From positions 1 through 36,337 of the IMG/VR virus record IMGVR_UViG_3300031223_000002: a DNA stretch of 36,337 nt; one strand, given 5' to 3'. Of this stretch, positions 7,860 to 15,879 are shown one piece after another. The stretch is from a virus. Position 1 is the first letter of the stretch. Each line of letters begins with the position of its first letter. Under the pieces are notes generated by a model, which saw nothing but the letters and a program-made list of their open reading frames with translations, did not search any database and was not told where the DNA came from. The position numbers and the translations under genes are program-made.

Positions 7860-8696
7860 TTATCGAAGCCCAGCTTTACGCGCCGCTTCTGGAGTGAGCT
7901 TCTTCAGTCGCTTCTCCATCAATATCAACCGATTTCGCTTAATCATCGGCAGTAGACGCTGCGCCGACTGTAATCCCGCCGAACTAGCCTTCATTACTGC
8001 ATACCAGGAGCCATTTAGCTTTGCCATTCGACCAGAGCCGCGAGCCGTTCCTCGGTGATTTTTCACCCACTTCGGCACGTTCTTAATTCGCTTCGGATCA
8101 ATCGCTGATGCGGCTTTCGCTGGCGCGGCTTTCGCCATGCCGACGCGATCAGATAGCCGAATAAATACTGAGTCCCAAATCTCTTTCGTTATCCACATTA
8201 CCTTTCGAGACTTCCATCGCCCTATGTCCTTAGAGTTGCCGCCTTTCATTTTTCCTTGCACTCGCCCATCTGATCGGCGCATAGATTCGTGGAAGTCCAG
8301 CGCTTCGCCCACTGAGTCGTAGTTTATGTAATCAACATCCACTAAGTAAGGCACTCCCGCTTTAGTTCTAAGCGTTCGGTTGATATTTCGCTTTGATTTG
8401 GTGACTTTATGTAAAAACTCTAGATAGCCGCGCTCACGGATTCTGAAAATGATTCCCATGTCTGCGATTATCGCGTTTCTACCTGCATCCTTGTCTGCCT
8501 TCGTGCCCATCGTAGCTCGTCCGAATGTCGGAAGTTTGCCCTTTGAGTATGGCGGCGTGAACTTTGCTACGTCGCGCATAAAGAATCCGCCCTGCTCCCG
8601 GACAAACTCCTTTTCGTCAATGTTCATGCGCTTGGCGAGATCGCGAATCTTCTTTTTAAAGATCGCGTCGTCCATCGTGATCATTTTCTTAGCCAT
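7860..8696 (-). CDS. HK97 gp10-like / minor head-tail protein
   Basis: 278 residues, basic. The N-terminal part (DDAIFKKKIRDLAKRM, then FMRDVAKFTPPYSKGKLP) matches the general pattern of HK97 gp10-type and minor tail Z-type head-tail joining proteins: a helix, a V-x-x-x-TPP motif and a loop. The C-terminal half is unusually long and Lys/Arg-rich with an Ala/Lys-rich linker near residue 190. It overlaps the preceding gene by eight bases (8689-8696). Function is inferred from position and the N-terminal pattern. Confidence 0.55.
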   Translation of the reverse strand: MAKKMITMDDAIFKKKIRDLAKRMNIDEKEFVREQGGFFMRDVAKFTPPYSKGKLPTFGRATMGTKADKDAGRNAIIADMGIIFRIRERGYLEFLHKVTKSKRNINRTLRTKAGVPYLVDVDYINYDSVGEALDFHESMRRSDGRVQGKMKGGNSKDIGRWKSRKVMWITKEIWDSVFIRLSDRVGMAKAAPAKAASAIDPKRIKNVPKWVKNHRGTARGSGRMAKLNGSWYAVMKASSAGLQSAQRLLPMIKRNRLILMEKRLKKLTPEAARKAGLR

Positions 8697-9012
8697 CGCG
8701 CTTAGTTTCGTTCTGCGCCGTCAATTCGACGTTGCCTGTTGACATATTGACTTCAGTAATGATGAAAATTTCGCTGGTATTGATTCGCGTTAGTCGCTGT
8801 GTCTTCTTCGGCGTGACGCTTAGTGCAAGATCCGGAATGACGAGCTTGACTGTCGGTTCAGAACGCTCGCCGTGCTCGGTCAAGTCCCAAGGGTTAATCT
8901 GCTCGTAAAAGATCGCGTTGACGGTCTGACCGCTTGCGAGCTGGATAGGCTCGCCCATGATGTCGGCTGCTTCGCTGTTCGCGTTTTCGAGGAAGGTTTC
9001 AAAGTTGCTCAT
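8689..9012 (-). CDS. Head-tail joining protein candidate
   Basis: 107 residues. An N-terminal helix (FETFLENANSEAADIMGEPI) is followed by a small beta domain (VKLVIPDLALSV, EIFIITEVNMSTGNVELTAQNE), like small head-tail connectors of the FII type. It is the first gene after the head block's terminator, so it starts a new transcription unit, and its leader shares a 25-bp identical stretch with the spike base gene leader. Product assignment is inferred. Confidence 0.5.
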   Translation of the reverse strand: MSNFETFLENANSEAADIMGEPIQLASGQTVNAIFYEQINPWDLTEHGERSEPTVKLVIPDLALSVTPKKTQRLTRINTSEIFIITEVNMSTGNVELTAQNETKRDG

Positions 9013-9015
9013 GTT

Positions 9016-9034
9016 GTATTAGGTTATTGGATAC
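9016..9034 (-). promoter_or_regulatory. Late-unit palindrome site 4 (GTATTAG-N5-TGGATAC)
   Basis: Same sequence as site 1, inside a 25-bp exact repeat (9011-9035). It lies three bases before the start at 9012 and just downstream of a terminator, so it must include or adjoin the promoter of this unit. Confidence 0.55.
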
Positions 9035-9053
9035 GCGCCGAAAATCAAGACGC

Positions 9054-9082
9054 AAAAAAGCCGTCACCCTTTCGAGTGACGG
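9054..9082 (-). terminator. Intrinsic terminator after the capsid/decoration unit
   Basis: Minus strand CCGTCACTC and GGGTGACGG form a nine-pair stem (one G-U) closed by a GAAA tetraloop, followed by C and six T residues. It separates the capsid genes (ending at 9117) from the joining and tail genes. Confidence 0.9.
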
Positions 9083-9116
9083 ACTCTCTATACTACCTTA
9101 AAAGCCGCTATTAAAC

Positions 9117-9332
9117 TTAAGTAGCGATCAGGCCTTTTTCGCGCAATACCGCGAGGATGCTATTTACTGCGGTTCCTGCGGTCGTGCCGTCTGCTGCTGG
9201 TGTAATGTCGGCGATTGCCGCTACTTGATCGGTAGGAGTCGCACCGTGAAAGGCAACGAGATCAGTCGATGCTTCTCCGATTAAAACTCCGCCGTCTTGA
9301 GCGCCGCCGCCTGTGATTATATTTTTTGCCAT
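9117..9332 (-). CDS. Head decoration / head fibre-like protein
   Basis: 71 residues. The C-terminal pattern VAAIADITPAADGTTAGTAV followed by NSILAVLREKGLIAT is the recurrent end of phage head-fibre and decoration proteins, where a short helix ends the chain. The N-terminus is Gly-rich. It lies two genes after the major capsid protein and just before a strong terminator, so high expression with the capsid is likely. Start at ATG 9332 in a CAAATAATAAAATC context without Shine-Dalgarno. Confidence 0.65.
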   Translation of the reverse strand: MAKNIITGGGAQDGGVLIGEASTDLVAFHGATPTDQVAAIADITPAADGTTAGTAVNSILAVLREKGLIAT

Positions 9333-9356
9333 GATTTTATTATTTGATTGTTAGTG

Positions 9357-9626
9357 TTAGTCAGCCTTCTTGACTGCCTTCTTGACTGCCTTCTTGATTT
9401 CAGGTTTCTCGGTTTTACCCTCGAACGATTTGCCCAGGATCAACTTATTCGCGACCTTGAACTTTTTATTACGAACCCGGCCAGAGCCAGAATCCCAAAG
9501 CTCGCAAGTGCCGCTTTTAGGCGTGAGAGTTTTGAACTCCGCACGCGCTTCGGATGCACTTGCAAACCATTTGAGGATAGGCGCTTTTGCGCCGTCCTCG
9601 TTTATGATTATGATTGAACTTCTCAT
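9357..9626 (-). CDS. Small basic structural-region protein
   Basis: 89 residues, directly after the capsid gene (start 9626, five bases past its stop). The first 55 residues look globular (RSSIIIINEDG, AELWDSGSGR-like segments); the tail from about residue 68 is a Lys-rich AVKKAVKKAD repeat encoded by a short 15-bp tandem duplication. A basic tail suggests contact with DNA or with an acidic partner. No family recognised. Confidence 0.6.
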   Translation of the reverse strand: MRSSIIIINEDGAKAPILKWFASASEARAEFKTLTPKSGTCELWDSGSGRVRNKKFKVANKLILGKSFEGKTEKPEIKKAVKKAVKKAD

Positions 9627-9631
9627 CGGGA

Positions 9632-10522
9632 TTAGGCGCTTACGATGCGTTTGATAGCGGCAGGGTTGCCGAGTGCATAGCCGTAATTAATTTCAAGAAC
9701 TCGATTAGTCGTGTCAGTGTCTGGGTTAGTCCACTCGCGATAAACGAGAGTCAAACCGCTGACCGGATCTGTGAACGTCTCGAAGTTGATGACGCCGGAT
9801 GGATCTTCGGGGACGAGAACGCGGGATGCCCAGAGTATAGCGTCAGGGTTAGCAGCGAAGCCGACAAGGTTTTCGCCATTGGCAGGAATCAACGTGGACT
9901 TGAAGCAGTCGAAGCCACCTACGCGAGACACGATGCCGCTCTTGATAGCGCCGTCGCCGCCATATGCAGATGCGTCGTTGATCGACGTGTCCTTGAGCAT
10001 GTTGCCGTAATAAGTCTCCTTTAGTATCAGCGAGCGCATGAACTCAGGCCAATCGGCAGTGTCACAAACAACGCTCAGGTCAATTACATCGTCCGAGTCG
10101 AAATTTGTAGCAAGCGAAGTGAGCCCAGCCGCGCCAAAGTTGGCGGCAGTGATCGGGCTCCAGATGTCTTGCAGGAATGCTTTTGCGAGTTGGTTCGCCT
10201 TGTTGTCGATGAACATTTCGCCAGCTAGCTGGGGATTGTCAGCAAGTTCGGCAGTAGTTAGACCCCAAGAAACGTATTTGCGCTTGTTGATGGTGATGTC
10301 TTTGCCTTCCGCGTTTGCGTCTTGCATGGTATAAGAACCCGCGAAGTCTCCCGCAGCGTCTTGAGACGATACGAATGGAACCTTTACGACTCCACCGCGT
10401 TGCACGGTTTCGTCAGAAAAGTTATTTGAGAAGCGATTCGCGGGGGTAATTTTCGCGACGAAAGCCTCAAAGATACGCTGCGCTAGCAACGTATGGGCCA
10501 TGTTGGTTATTGTGTTAGCCAT
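9632..10522 (-). CDS. Major capsid protein
   Basis: 296 residues, following the ClpP-like maturation protease and portal as in lambda- and HK97-type head clusters. The pattern MAHTLLAQRIFEAFVAKI at the N-terminus, VKVPFVSSQDAAGDF, then long helices and a central ETYYGNMLKDTSINDAS loop, fits HK97-fold coat proteins that bind to neighbours through an N-arm. No obvious scaffold precursor region is present in this protein; the scaffold could be the C-terminal part of the protease gene. Identity is from gene order and size; confidence is good. Confidence 0.8.
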   Translation of the reverse strand: MANTITNMAHTLLAQRIFEAFVAKITPANRFSNNFSDETVQRGGVVKVPFVSSQDAAGDFAGSYTMQDANAEGKDITINKRKYVSWGLTTAELADNPQLAGEMFIDNKANQLAKAFLQDIWSPITAANFGAAGLTSLATNFDSDDVIDLSVVCDTADWPEFMRSLILKETYYGNMLKDTSINDASAYGGDGAIKSGIVSRVGGFDCFKSTLIPANGENLVGFAANPDAILWASRVLVPEDPSGVINFETFTDPVSGLTLVYREWTNPDTDTTNRVLEINYGYALGNPAAIKRIVSA

Positions 10523-10547
10523 TTGATTTTATTGGTTTGGTTGTGGA

Positions 10548-11579
10548 TTATCGGTTGGATTTGTTTTCTTTTTGAAGTGTCGCGAGATGCTTTTGACGGA
10601 ACTGATCGCGCTCTTTAGGCGTTTTAAGTTCGCCGTATTGCTCGGTAATACTCTTGCCGCTTGGTGCGCTTTCGTCGTTCTCAGGTTCGGCGATTGCCCC
10701 CTGAGTTTGAAGCCCTACGATCTCAGCGGCTTGAGCTGCGACGGCTTGCGCGGTGACGGCTTCGGCTGCTTCAAGTTCGGCTTTGTGATCTGTATTCATT
10801 TTCTGAATACGATCATTAAAGTCTGTTACTTGATTTTGCAAGTCAGAAATCGTGACGGAGTTTTCAGCGAGTGCGTCGCAGTTGCTTGCGTTTTCATTGT
10901 TGAGTGTTTCAACCTCGGATTTGTGTTTCGATTGCAGACTCGCGACGATCTTTTCAATCGGCAGAGTCGTTTCAGCTTTAGCGGCCACGGCTTGCATGTC
11001 AGCAAGCGACGCTGCGGCTTTCATGCCAGTCTCGATGTGGTCAATGAAGCCAGCTTCGAGTGCTTCGTCAGCAGTCAGCCAAGTCGTATCGTCCATGAGC
11101 GCAGTCAGTTCGTCAGCGTCGTAGTTGCTGCGCCCGTATGCGTTCACGATTGCAGACTTCATCTTGTCCATCAGGTCGGCGTCTTTGCGCAGTTGCTCAG
11201 AGTCTCCGATGCTGACAGTCCAAGGGTTGTGAATCATCAGCAGCGCGTTGTCAGCCATGACGATTTCATCGCCAGCCATTGCGATGACAGATGCCATCGA
11301 AGCGGCGAGGCCGTCAATGTAAACAGTGACGCTTGCTGCGTGACGCTTGAGTGCGTTAAAGATTACGTTGCCTTCGATGATACAGCCACCGGGCGAGTTT
11401 ACGCGGAGGTTGATTGTTTCGACTTCGTTGAGGCTTTCAAGCGACGCGATAAAATCGTTCGCTGTAACGCCCCATCCGCCGATTTCGTCGTAAATATAGA
11501 TTTCGGCGTCAGAAGTCGAATTGCCTTCGGCGTCAGTTTTTTGCTCCATTGCATACCAGTTATTGGGTTGAGTTTTCAT
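10548..11579 (-). CDS. ClpP-like head maturation protease with C-terminal scaffold-like coiled coil
   Basis: 343 residues from ATG 11579, overlapping the portal stop by 20 bases. Residues 25-180 form a ClpP-type serine protease: NSPGG oxyanion loop at 61-65, nucleophile Ser94 in GLAASMAS, His117 in MIHNPW, and a TWLTADEALEAGFID segment that normally follows the active-site Asp. Residues 200-343 are helical and Glu/Gln/Ala-rich and probably act as a scaffold that is later removed, an arrangement seen in several phage prohead proteases. It should process the capsid shell together with the neighbouring portal and coat proteins. Confidence 0.88.
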   Translation of the reverse strand: MKTQPNNWYAMEQKTDAEGNSTSDAEIYIYDEIGGWGVTANDFIASLESLNEVETINLRVNSPGGCIIEGNVIFNALKRHAASVTVYIDGLAASMASVIAMAGDEIVMADNALLMIHNPWTVSIGDSEQLRKDADLMDKMKSAIVNAYGRSNYDADELTALMDDTTWLTADEALEAGFIDHIETGMKAAASLADMQAVAAKAETTLPIEKIVASLQSKHKSEVETLNNENASNCDALAENSVTISDLQNQVTDFNDRIQKMNTDHKAELEAAEAVTAQAVAAQAAEIVGLQTQGAIAEPENDESAPSGKSITEQYGELKTPKERDQFRQKHLATLQKENKSNR

Positions 11580-13101
11580 TGTGTTTTTCTTTAGTGGTTT
11601 TTGTAGTTGGCTCATCCTCATCGTCAGCCTCCTCGACTGGGATCGGATCGCCGGGCTTGGCTAGTGTGCCGAGGTCAGAAACCTCGATGTTAAATTCTGC
11701 TGCGATGTCTTGGCGCAAGACGACGTTCGCCGCTAGCTTGCGCAACATTTCTTCGTAGTCCATGCCGCGAGCTTCGACGATACTGTCCTCAGTCGTGAGT
11801 CCAGCGCGTAAGTCTTCGATGTCAGCTTTGCGCATGCGCCCTTCATCGACCGTAAAGTTCGCGGGCTTTGTAAAGCCGATCTTATACCAGTCCTCGGGTA
11901 GATCATAAGTGCCTTGCTTGGCGCGTTTCGCGATCACGTAGAGCGCAGCTCGTTTCATTGCCGACTCGATCACTTCGCAGCGTGCCGCGATTGATTTGTT
12001 TATGTCAGCCGCGAAGCCGCGAACGCCAGCGCCGCCGATAGCGGAACTGTCCAACATTTCGCGACGCCAGCCCATTGCATAGAACGCAGAGCTTTCGACG
12101 AGCTTGGTAAAGTTTAGCCATTGGTCAGACGGTCGCGCCGATTCGTGCGCTTTGAGTGAGCCGCCATTCTTGATGTAGCGAATCATGCCGCTGTCCATAA
12201 GCTGCGTCTGCATACGCCCGCCGCCGCTTGGAGATGGATTGACAATTGAGTTGCCCATATCGGCGCGTCCGGTCTCGTTTGACTCAACCATCGTGAGCGC
12301 AGAATTGACTTTCTGACTGATCTTCTCCGCGTCGCGTGTCTCGCTTAGGTCATACCAGTCGAGTATTGCAGCGGCGATTGACGGTTGCCCGCGCCCTTGA
12401 GAAAACCATTCATAGTCGGTAACGTGGATGACGCCATTGGCGGGCACGTCTTGAAAGCCTGCCGCGCGTGAATCGTCTTTGAAGCGATACGCGAGCGGCT
12501 GCATGAAGTCATCGACGATCACGCCAGAGAAAATGCGACGCCCTTTATATTTGCCTTCTTCGATGTGAGTCTTGCCTTGCATCTCAAATGCTCCGCACCG
12601 GTGCGCTTCAAGATATTGCAATTTAGGAAAGCCACTCTTTGGGTCTTCTGAGAGTAGAATGAAAAAGTCGCCATCTACATCGAGCGTCTTCGAGCCGAGC
12701 CATGCTGACTTGCGAAATGAGAAGCCCGCGCCGCGCTGGTCGAGCATTCTGTCAATCTGAGCAAAGTCCTTTTCAACTGCTTCGGCGAACGCTCTGTCTT
12801 TCGAGTAGCTTTGCATTCTCCATGAACCGCCGTAAACGTAGTTCGCCTTCTGTTTCACTGCGCCGCTGACAGTCGAGAATGCTTGGTAGATGTAGCGCGA
12901 ATCACCGAGAAGCATCTTGTGGCGATTCTCTACGATCAATTCTGCGATGTCGCGAGCGAGTTTTCCGCGCCCGAACCTGCGTTGATCGTCCATGCCTCCG
13001 GGGTAGAACTCATTTGAGCCGCCGCGCCCCCAAAATGACTGCCAGCCCGTTTGAGTGGCTTGCTTGATGCGCGGTAAAAGTTTGATCGAATTGACTGCCA
13101 T
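11560..13101 (-). CDS. Portal protein, lambda family
   Basis: 513 residues from ATG 13101, one base after the preceding gene's TAG. The internal pattern AFSTVSGAVKQKANYVYGGSW, VDGDFFILL, LEAHRCGAF, SETRDAEKISQKVNSALTMVE and SSAIGGAGVRGFAADINKSI follows lambda gpB-type portals, which form the dodecameric DNA channel. The C-terminal 25 residues are very acidic then Thr/Lys-rich (EEADDEDEPTTKTT). A ten-residue upstream extension is possible but lacks support. It lies in the expected order terminase, joiner, portal, protease, capsid. Confidence 0.9.
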   Translation of the reverse strand: MAVNSIKLLPRIKQATQTGWQSFWGRGGSNEFYPGGMDDQRRFGRGKLARDIAELIVENRHKMLLGDSRYIYQAFSTVSGAVKQKANYVYGGSWRMQSYSKDRAFAEAVEKDFAQIDRMLDQRGAGFSFRKSAWLGSKTLDVDGDFFILLSEDPKSGFPKLQYLEAHRCGAFEMQGKTHIEEGKYKGRRIFSGVIVDDFMQPLAYRFKDDSRAAGFQDVPANGVIHVTDYEWFSQGRGQPSIAAAILDWYDLSETRDAEKISQKVNSALTMVESNETGRADMGNSIVNPSPSGGGRMQTQLMDSGMIRYIKNGGSLKAHESARPSDQWLNFTKLVESSAFYAMGWRREMLDSSAIGGAGVRGFAADINKSIAARCEVIESAMKRAALYVIAKRAKQGTYDLPEDWYKIGFTKPANFTVDEGRMRKADIEDLRAGLTTEDSIVEARGMDYEEMLRKLAANVVLRQDIAAEFNIEVSDLGTLAKPGDPIPVEEADDEDEPTTKTTKEKHNENSTQ

Positions 13102-13102
13102 G

Positions 13103-13456
13103 CTAATATCGACTCCCTGCGTTCTGCGCAAAGCGTGCGCGTGTGACGTTGGTTACTTGATCATCTGCATCGAGAACGAATGCCTCAAGTTCGGCGTCGG
13201 TCATTTGAATACCAGTTGCGCCGCCAGTCGTGATTATCTTATAAAGCGAGCGAAGATTTTCGACGAACTCAGAAGCCGACCAGCCGGGCGGCAGTTCGTA
13301 GGAAAAGGTTTTGCCTGCCACCGATGCGTTGATGATTCGCGCTCCGCCTCGGCTCTGAGTTTCGTATTCGCCGAGCGCGAGCGTCTCGATAAGCGCGAGC
13401 GTTTGCGCCACGTCCTTGCTGGCTTTGATCCAGATTGCGAATAGTAGAGACCTCAT
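13103..13456 (-). CDS. Small head-tail connector or packaging-adjacent protein
   Basis: 117 residues from ATG 13456; a longer TTG start at 13495 is unlikely because it would cover the 19-bp palindrome. Helical N-terminus (KASKDVAQTLALIETLALG), then beta-rich middle with TFSYELPPGWSASEFVENLRSLYK. Position between large terminase and portal is that of gpW-like joining proteins. No catalytic motif. It is the first gene after a palindrome plus TTGACA element and therefore may head a unit with portal, protease and capsid. Confidence 0.5.
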   Translation of the reverse strand: MRSLLFAIWIKASKDVAQTLALIETLALGEYETQSRGGARIINASVAGKTFSYELPPGWSASEFVENLRSLYKIITTGGATGIQMTDAELEAFVLDADDQVTNVTRARFAQNAGSRY

Positions 13457-13458
13457 TT

Positions 13459-13477
13459 GTATCCACAAGTTGGATAC
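13459..13477 (-). promoter_or_regulatory. Late-unit palindrome site 5 (perfect GTATCCA-N5-TGGATAC)
   Basis: Perfect 7-bp arms two bases before the start at 13456, with TTGACA at 13490-13495 upstream on the minus strand. The leader resembles that at 7824-7855. Confidence 0.6.
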
Positions 13478-13503
13478 AGAATGCGGGTTTGTCAATTTGC
13501 TTT

Positions 13504-15288
13504 TTACTCAGACTCTCGCCCGACTTCTGACCAATCCACCATTGACTCGGCGAGCGCCACCATGACCTCGCAGTCATAGTAGTGATCGTCGCGATTCGTA
13601 TTGATCCAATCGTGGTAGGTCGAACCGTCTGGACGCGTCTTTACAATCTTCGCCCATGCGTTGATCTGAGCATCGTATTGCGCCCCGGCGTCGTCGGAGT
13701 GCGTCCAAAGCGGCAGGCCTTTGTTGTCTTTCAGGCCTCGAAGTAATGAGAGTTTATTTTTCGCCGATTGCTTCGAGAATTGAATCTGCTTGCAGAACCG
13801 CCGCCCGGCGTTGCCCGTTCCTTCGTCGGCGTCAATGCGCTGCGGCTGATTGTAGATTTGCCGTGATCCGTCAGGCGCTTTGAAATCCTTTGCGGGCTCG
13901 CCGCGCAAGACAATCCAGCCCATCTCGGCAGCGAGTCTTTGCACTTGTGCCGTGTTATAGTTGCCGTCGATAAAGACGCGGCAGCCGGGATAGCCCCACG
14001 GATTCTGAGGAATGTCAAAACGGTTGCACGCTTCCTCAATCTCGTATTCAGTCGATACTCTGCCGCGCTCGATTAAGCGCGATCTCAGCTTGCCGTCGAT
14101 CATTGCGAACTGACGAATCGCGAAATAATAGTGATCTTTTTGAACGTCCACCCCAACGAACATAAGCGACTTCTGCGCGTCCATCAGTTCGCCGAGCTGG
14201 TAGCCTCCCGCAGCTGAGTGTGAAATGTCCGCGCTCATGTAGTCGGCCTCACTCCAAGGCTCGGCCAGCCGCTTGCGGATAAAGTTCTCAAGTGGTTCGA
14301 GGTTGCCGCGCTTCCGGGAAATGTTTGCAAGTTTAAACTGCTCGACGAGCGACGGCCAAGGAATGTGCGCCATCGCATTGTAGTTAAAAAACTCAAATTC
14401 AGCCGAGCCTTTCGGGTTCGTGGCGATGTATTGCCCGGACTCATTGCGCCGCTTCTGCGCTGCGATGCCCGGCTCGTTGCGACCGCCGCAGAGTTGGCAC
14501 TCGTAGAAAACGGAATCCTTGAGCGCGTCCCAGTCGATCACATCCCCGTCCATGTAATCGGCTTTTGCCGCCCATCGCATACCGCCGACCGGGATCGCGT
14601 CACCAATTGCAGGCGCTCGCCAGATGTATGGAATCAACTCGCCGCAGTAGTCACATTTGACGTGCCAGCGCTTTTGCGTCGAGCGTTGCCACATAGCGTC
14701 AAGCTCGCCGCCCTTGGTCTGCCCGGACGAGGGAAGAAACATTTGCCATGACCAAGCGAACGAACTCGTCCGGTCTTTGATCTGGTCTAGCCAGTTTTCG
14801 CCATACGCCCATGACTCGTCTGCGCTCACTCGCTCCAATGTCTTCGAGTTTCGAGAAGCTAGAACATTAGCAGACAGCAGGCGAATCGCGCCGTAGTTCG
14901 TCGATGTATAAAATTTCGTTTTGCGGTAGAGTTGATTTGGAATCAATCGAGTGATCGCTTCGGTCGAATCAATCAGCGGCGTGAACTTGTCATCGCTGAA
15001 CTCTTTAAGTGCAGACTCGGTGAGGTCATACATTGCCGCCCGCGCCGGATCTGTTGCCAGTCCGTAGAGTTGCCAAAGTTGCGCGGTCAGAGTTTTGATG
15101 TGCTGCACCGATCCAATCAAGCCGACATATTTTCCGCGAGTCGTCGCGAGCGTTTCCATCGGCTCACGCATTAGCGGATGATTCGCCATATCGAATGCGC
15201 CGTAGTCAAGCGACGTATTTCGCTCACACCACTTGCGCGGGCTGATCGGTTTGTAGTCTACTAGTTTAATTTTACCTGTGCAATTCAT
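13504..15288 (-). CDS. Terminase large subunit, GpA family
   Basis: 594 residues. This is a lambda gpA-like packaging motor: the N-terminal ATPase has a divergent Walker A around residues 56-67 (GLIGSVQHIKT) and a Walker B ERVSADES at 152-159. A zinc-binding insertion, CDYCG near 212-216 and CQLCGG near 265-270, follows. The nuclease domain begins at LMFVGVDVQKDHYYFAIR, with a first acidic residue in VGVDVQ, and a late RDDHYYDCEVM near the C-terminus. GpA terminases normally cut at specific cos sites, so cohesive ends rather than headful packaging are likely. The window itself does not show a cos site. It follows the HTH gene and the small terminase candidate. Confidence 0.9.
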   Translation of the reverse strand: MNCTGKIKLVDYKPISPRKWCERNTSLDYGAFDMANHPLMREPMETLATTRGKYVGLIGSVQHIKTLTAQLWQLYGLATDPARAAMYDLTESALKEFSDDKFTPLIDSTEAITRLIPNQLYRKTKFYTSTNYGAIRLLSANVLASRNSKTLERVSADESWAYGENWLDQIKDRTSSFAWSWQMFLPSSGQTKGGELDAMWQRSTQKRWHVKCDYCGELIPYIWRAPAIGDAIPVGGMRWAAKADYMDGDVIDWDALKDSVFYECQLCGGRNEPGIAAQKRRNESGQYIATNPKGSAEFEFFNYNAMAHIPWPSLVEQFKLANISRKRGNLEPLENFIRKRLAEPWSEADYMSADISHSAAGGYQLGELMDAQKSLMFVGVDVQKDHYYFAIRQFAMIDGKLRSRLIERGRVSTEYEIEEACNRFDIPQNPWGYPGCRVFIDGNYNTAQVQRLAAEMGWIVLRGEPAKDFKAPDGSRQIYNQPQRIDADEGTGNAGRRFCKQIQFSKQSAKNKLSLLRGLKDNKGLPLWTHSDDAGAQYDAQINAWAKIVKTRPDGSTYHDWINTNRDDHYYDCEVMVALAESMVDWSEVGRESE

Positions 15289-15351
15289 AACCAGTCAGTT
15301 GTCACGATTCCTTCGTTCCTCATTCATGATTCAGTTCTACGGTTCTGGGAG

Positions 15352-15438
15352 CTACCCGAATTTAAAGCCGCAGCTACTTCGCTTTGGGCATTCAGATTCC
15401 ACCCCGCGATACCACTCTTGACCGCACTTACTGCAAAC
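15352..15438 (-). pseudogene. Zinc-ribbon tail in frame with, but beyond, the HTH gene's TGA
   Basis: In the same frame as the HTH gene and right after its TGA, 28 codons read VCSKCGQEWYRG then VESECPKRSSCGFKFG, ending at TAG 15352-15354. CxxC, C and C spacing is that of a small zinc ribbon. The chance of such a motif appearing directly behind a real stop is low, so it is either the remnant of a longer HTH-zinc ribbon protein or a read-through extension. The full form would span 15352-15606. Confidence 0.6.
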
Positions 15439-15606
15439 TCAAAAATACCGCAGCCCCCGAATAGCAAGAGCGGCTTCCTCCGTGATTCCATTTTTTCCGC
15501 TTTCGCGCTTGTTGACCGTTTCGCGACTGACTTCCAGCCTTTGAGCTAGAGCCGTCTGCGACAGCCCTAGCTCTTTGCGAGCGTCCTTATATTCGCGGGC
15601 ATCCAT
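15439..15606 (-). CDS. Small XRE/Cro-type HTH protein, 55 residues
   Basis: ATG 15606 overlaps the previous TAA (TAATG) and the reading frame ends at TGA 15439-15441. Residues 5-45, AREYKDARKELGLSQTAL then AQRLEVSRETVNKRESG, are a Cro/C1-type helix-turn-helix with the recognition helix VSRETVNKRE. It should bind DNA, perhaps as the late regulator or a terminase-associated factor, since it lies between the small and large terminase genes. It stops just before an in-frame zinc ribbon (15352-15438), suggesting truncation by a nonsense codon. Confidence 0.75.
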   Translation of the reverse strand: MDAREYKDARKELGLSQTALAQRLEVSRETVNKRESGKNGITEEAALAIRGLRYF

Positions 15607-15830
15607 TATGCTTCGAGGCTCGCAGAAAGTTGACCCTTATTCCAAGCAGCGCAAAGCAAGCTTACGATTCCAGTCCCTATCGGACCGCTATGCTTTACGA
15701 TCATAGCGTAAAGGCGCTTATCTTGCACTGGAGCTTTAGCCGCGCCAGATTCAAAAGCATCACGCCCGAAGGATTCCGCGATGATGATATCAGATGCTTG
15801 GTCGTTTGTGAGTTGTTTTGCGTTGTTCAT
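15606..15830 (-). CDS. Small packaging-region protein, 74 residues
   Basis: The start is taken at ATG 15830 after AAAAGC; a nine-codon GTG extension is possible. The sequence (NDQASDIIIAESFGRDAFESGAAKAP, then MIVKHSGPIGTGIVSLLCAAWNKG) recalls small proteins common next to phage terminases, with a conserved FGRxAFExGxxxxP pattern and a C-terminal helix ending in a W-x-x-G. Function unknown. It is coupled to the HTH gene by TAATG. Confidence 0.6.
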   Translation of the reverse strand: MNNAKQLTNDQASDIIIAESFGRDAFESGAAKAPVQDKRLYAMIVKHSGPIGTGIVSLLCAAWNKGQLSASLEA

Positions 15831-15879
15831 GCTTTTGAATATGTGGCATATTCCCACATGCGCAAGCTTTATTTGTGCA

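Noticed and set aside
10572-11594. Long open frame (340 codons) on the plus strand
   Set aside because: It is antisense to the clearly recognisable ClpP-like protease and its translation is Cys/Phe/Val-rich without motifs.
15352-15606. Alternative genetic code with TGA as an amino acid
   Set aside because: TGA serves as a normal stop in many genes with ATGA overlaps and TGG is used for Trp, so the single internal TGA is a local event. A selenocysteine site is also unlikely because no stem-loop or Sec protein family is recognised.
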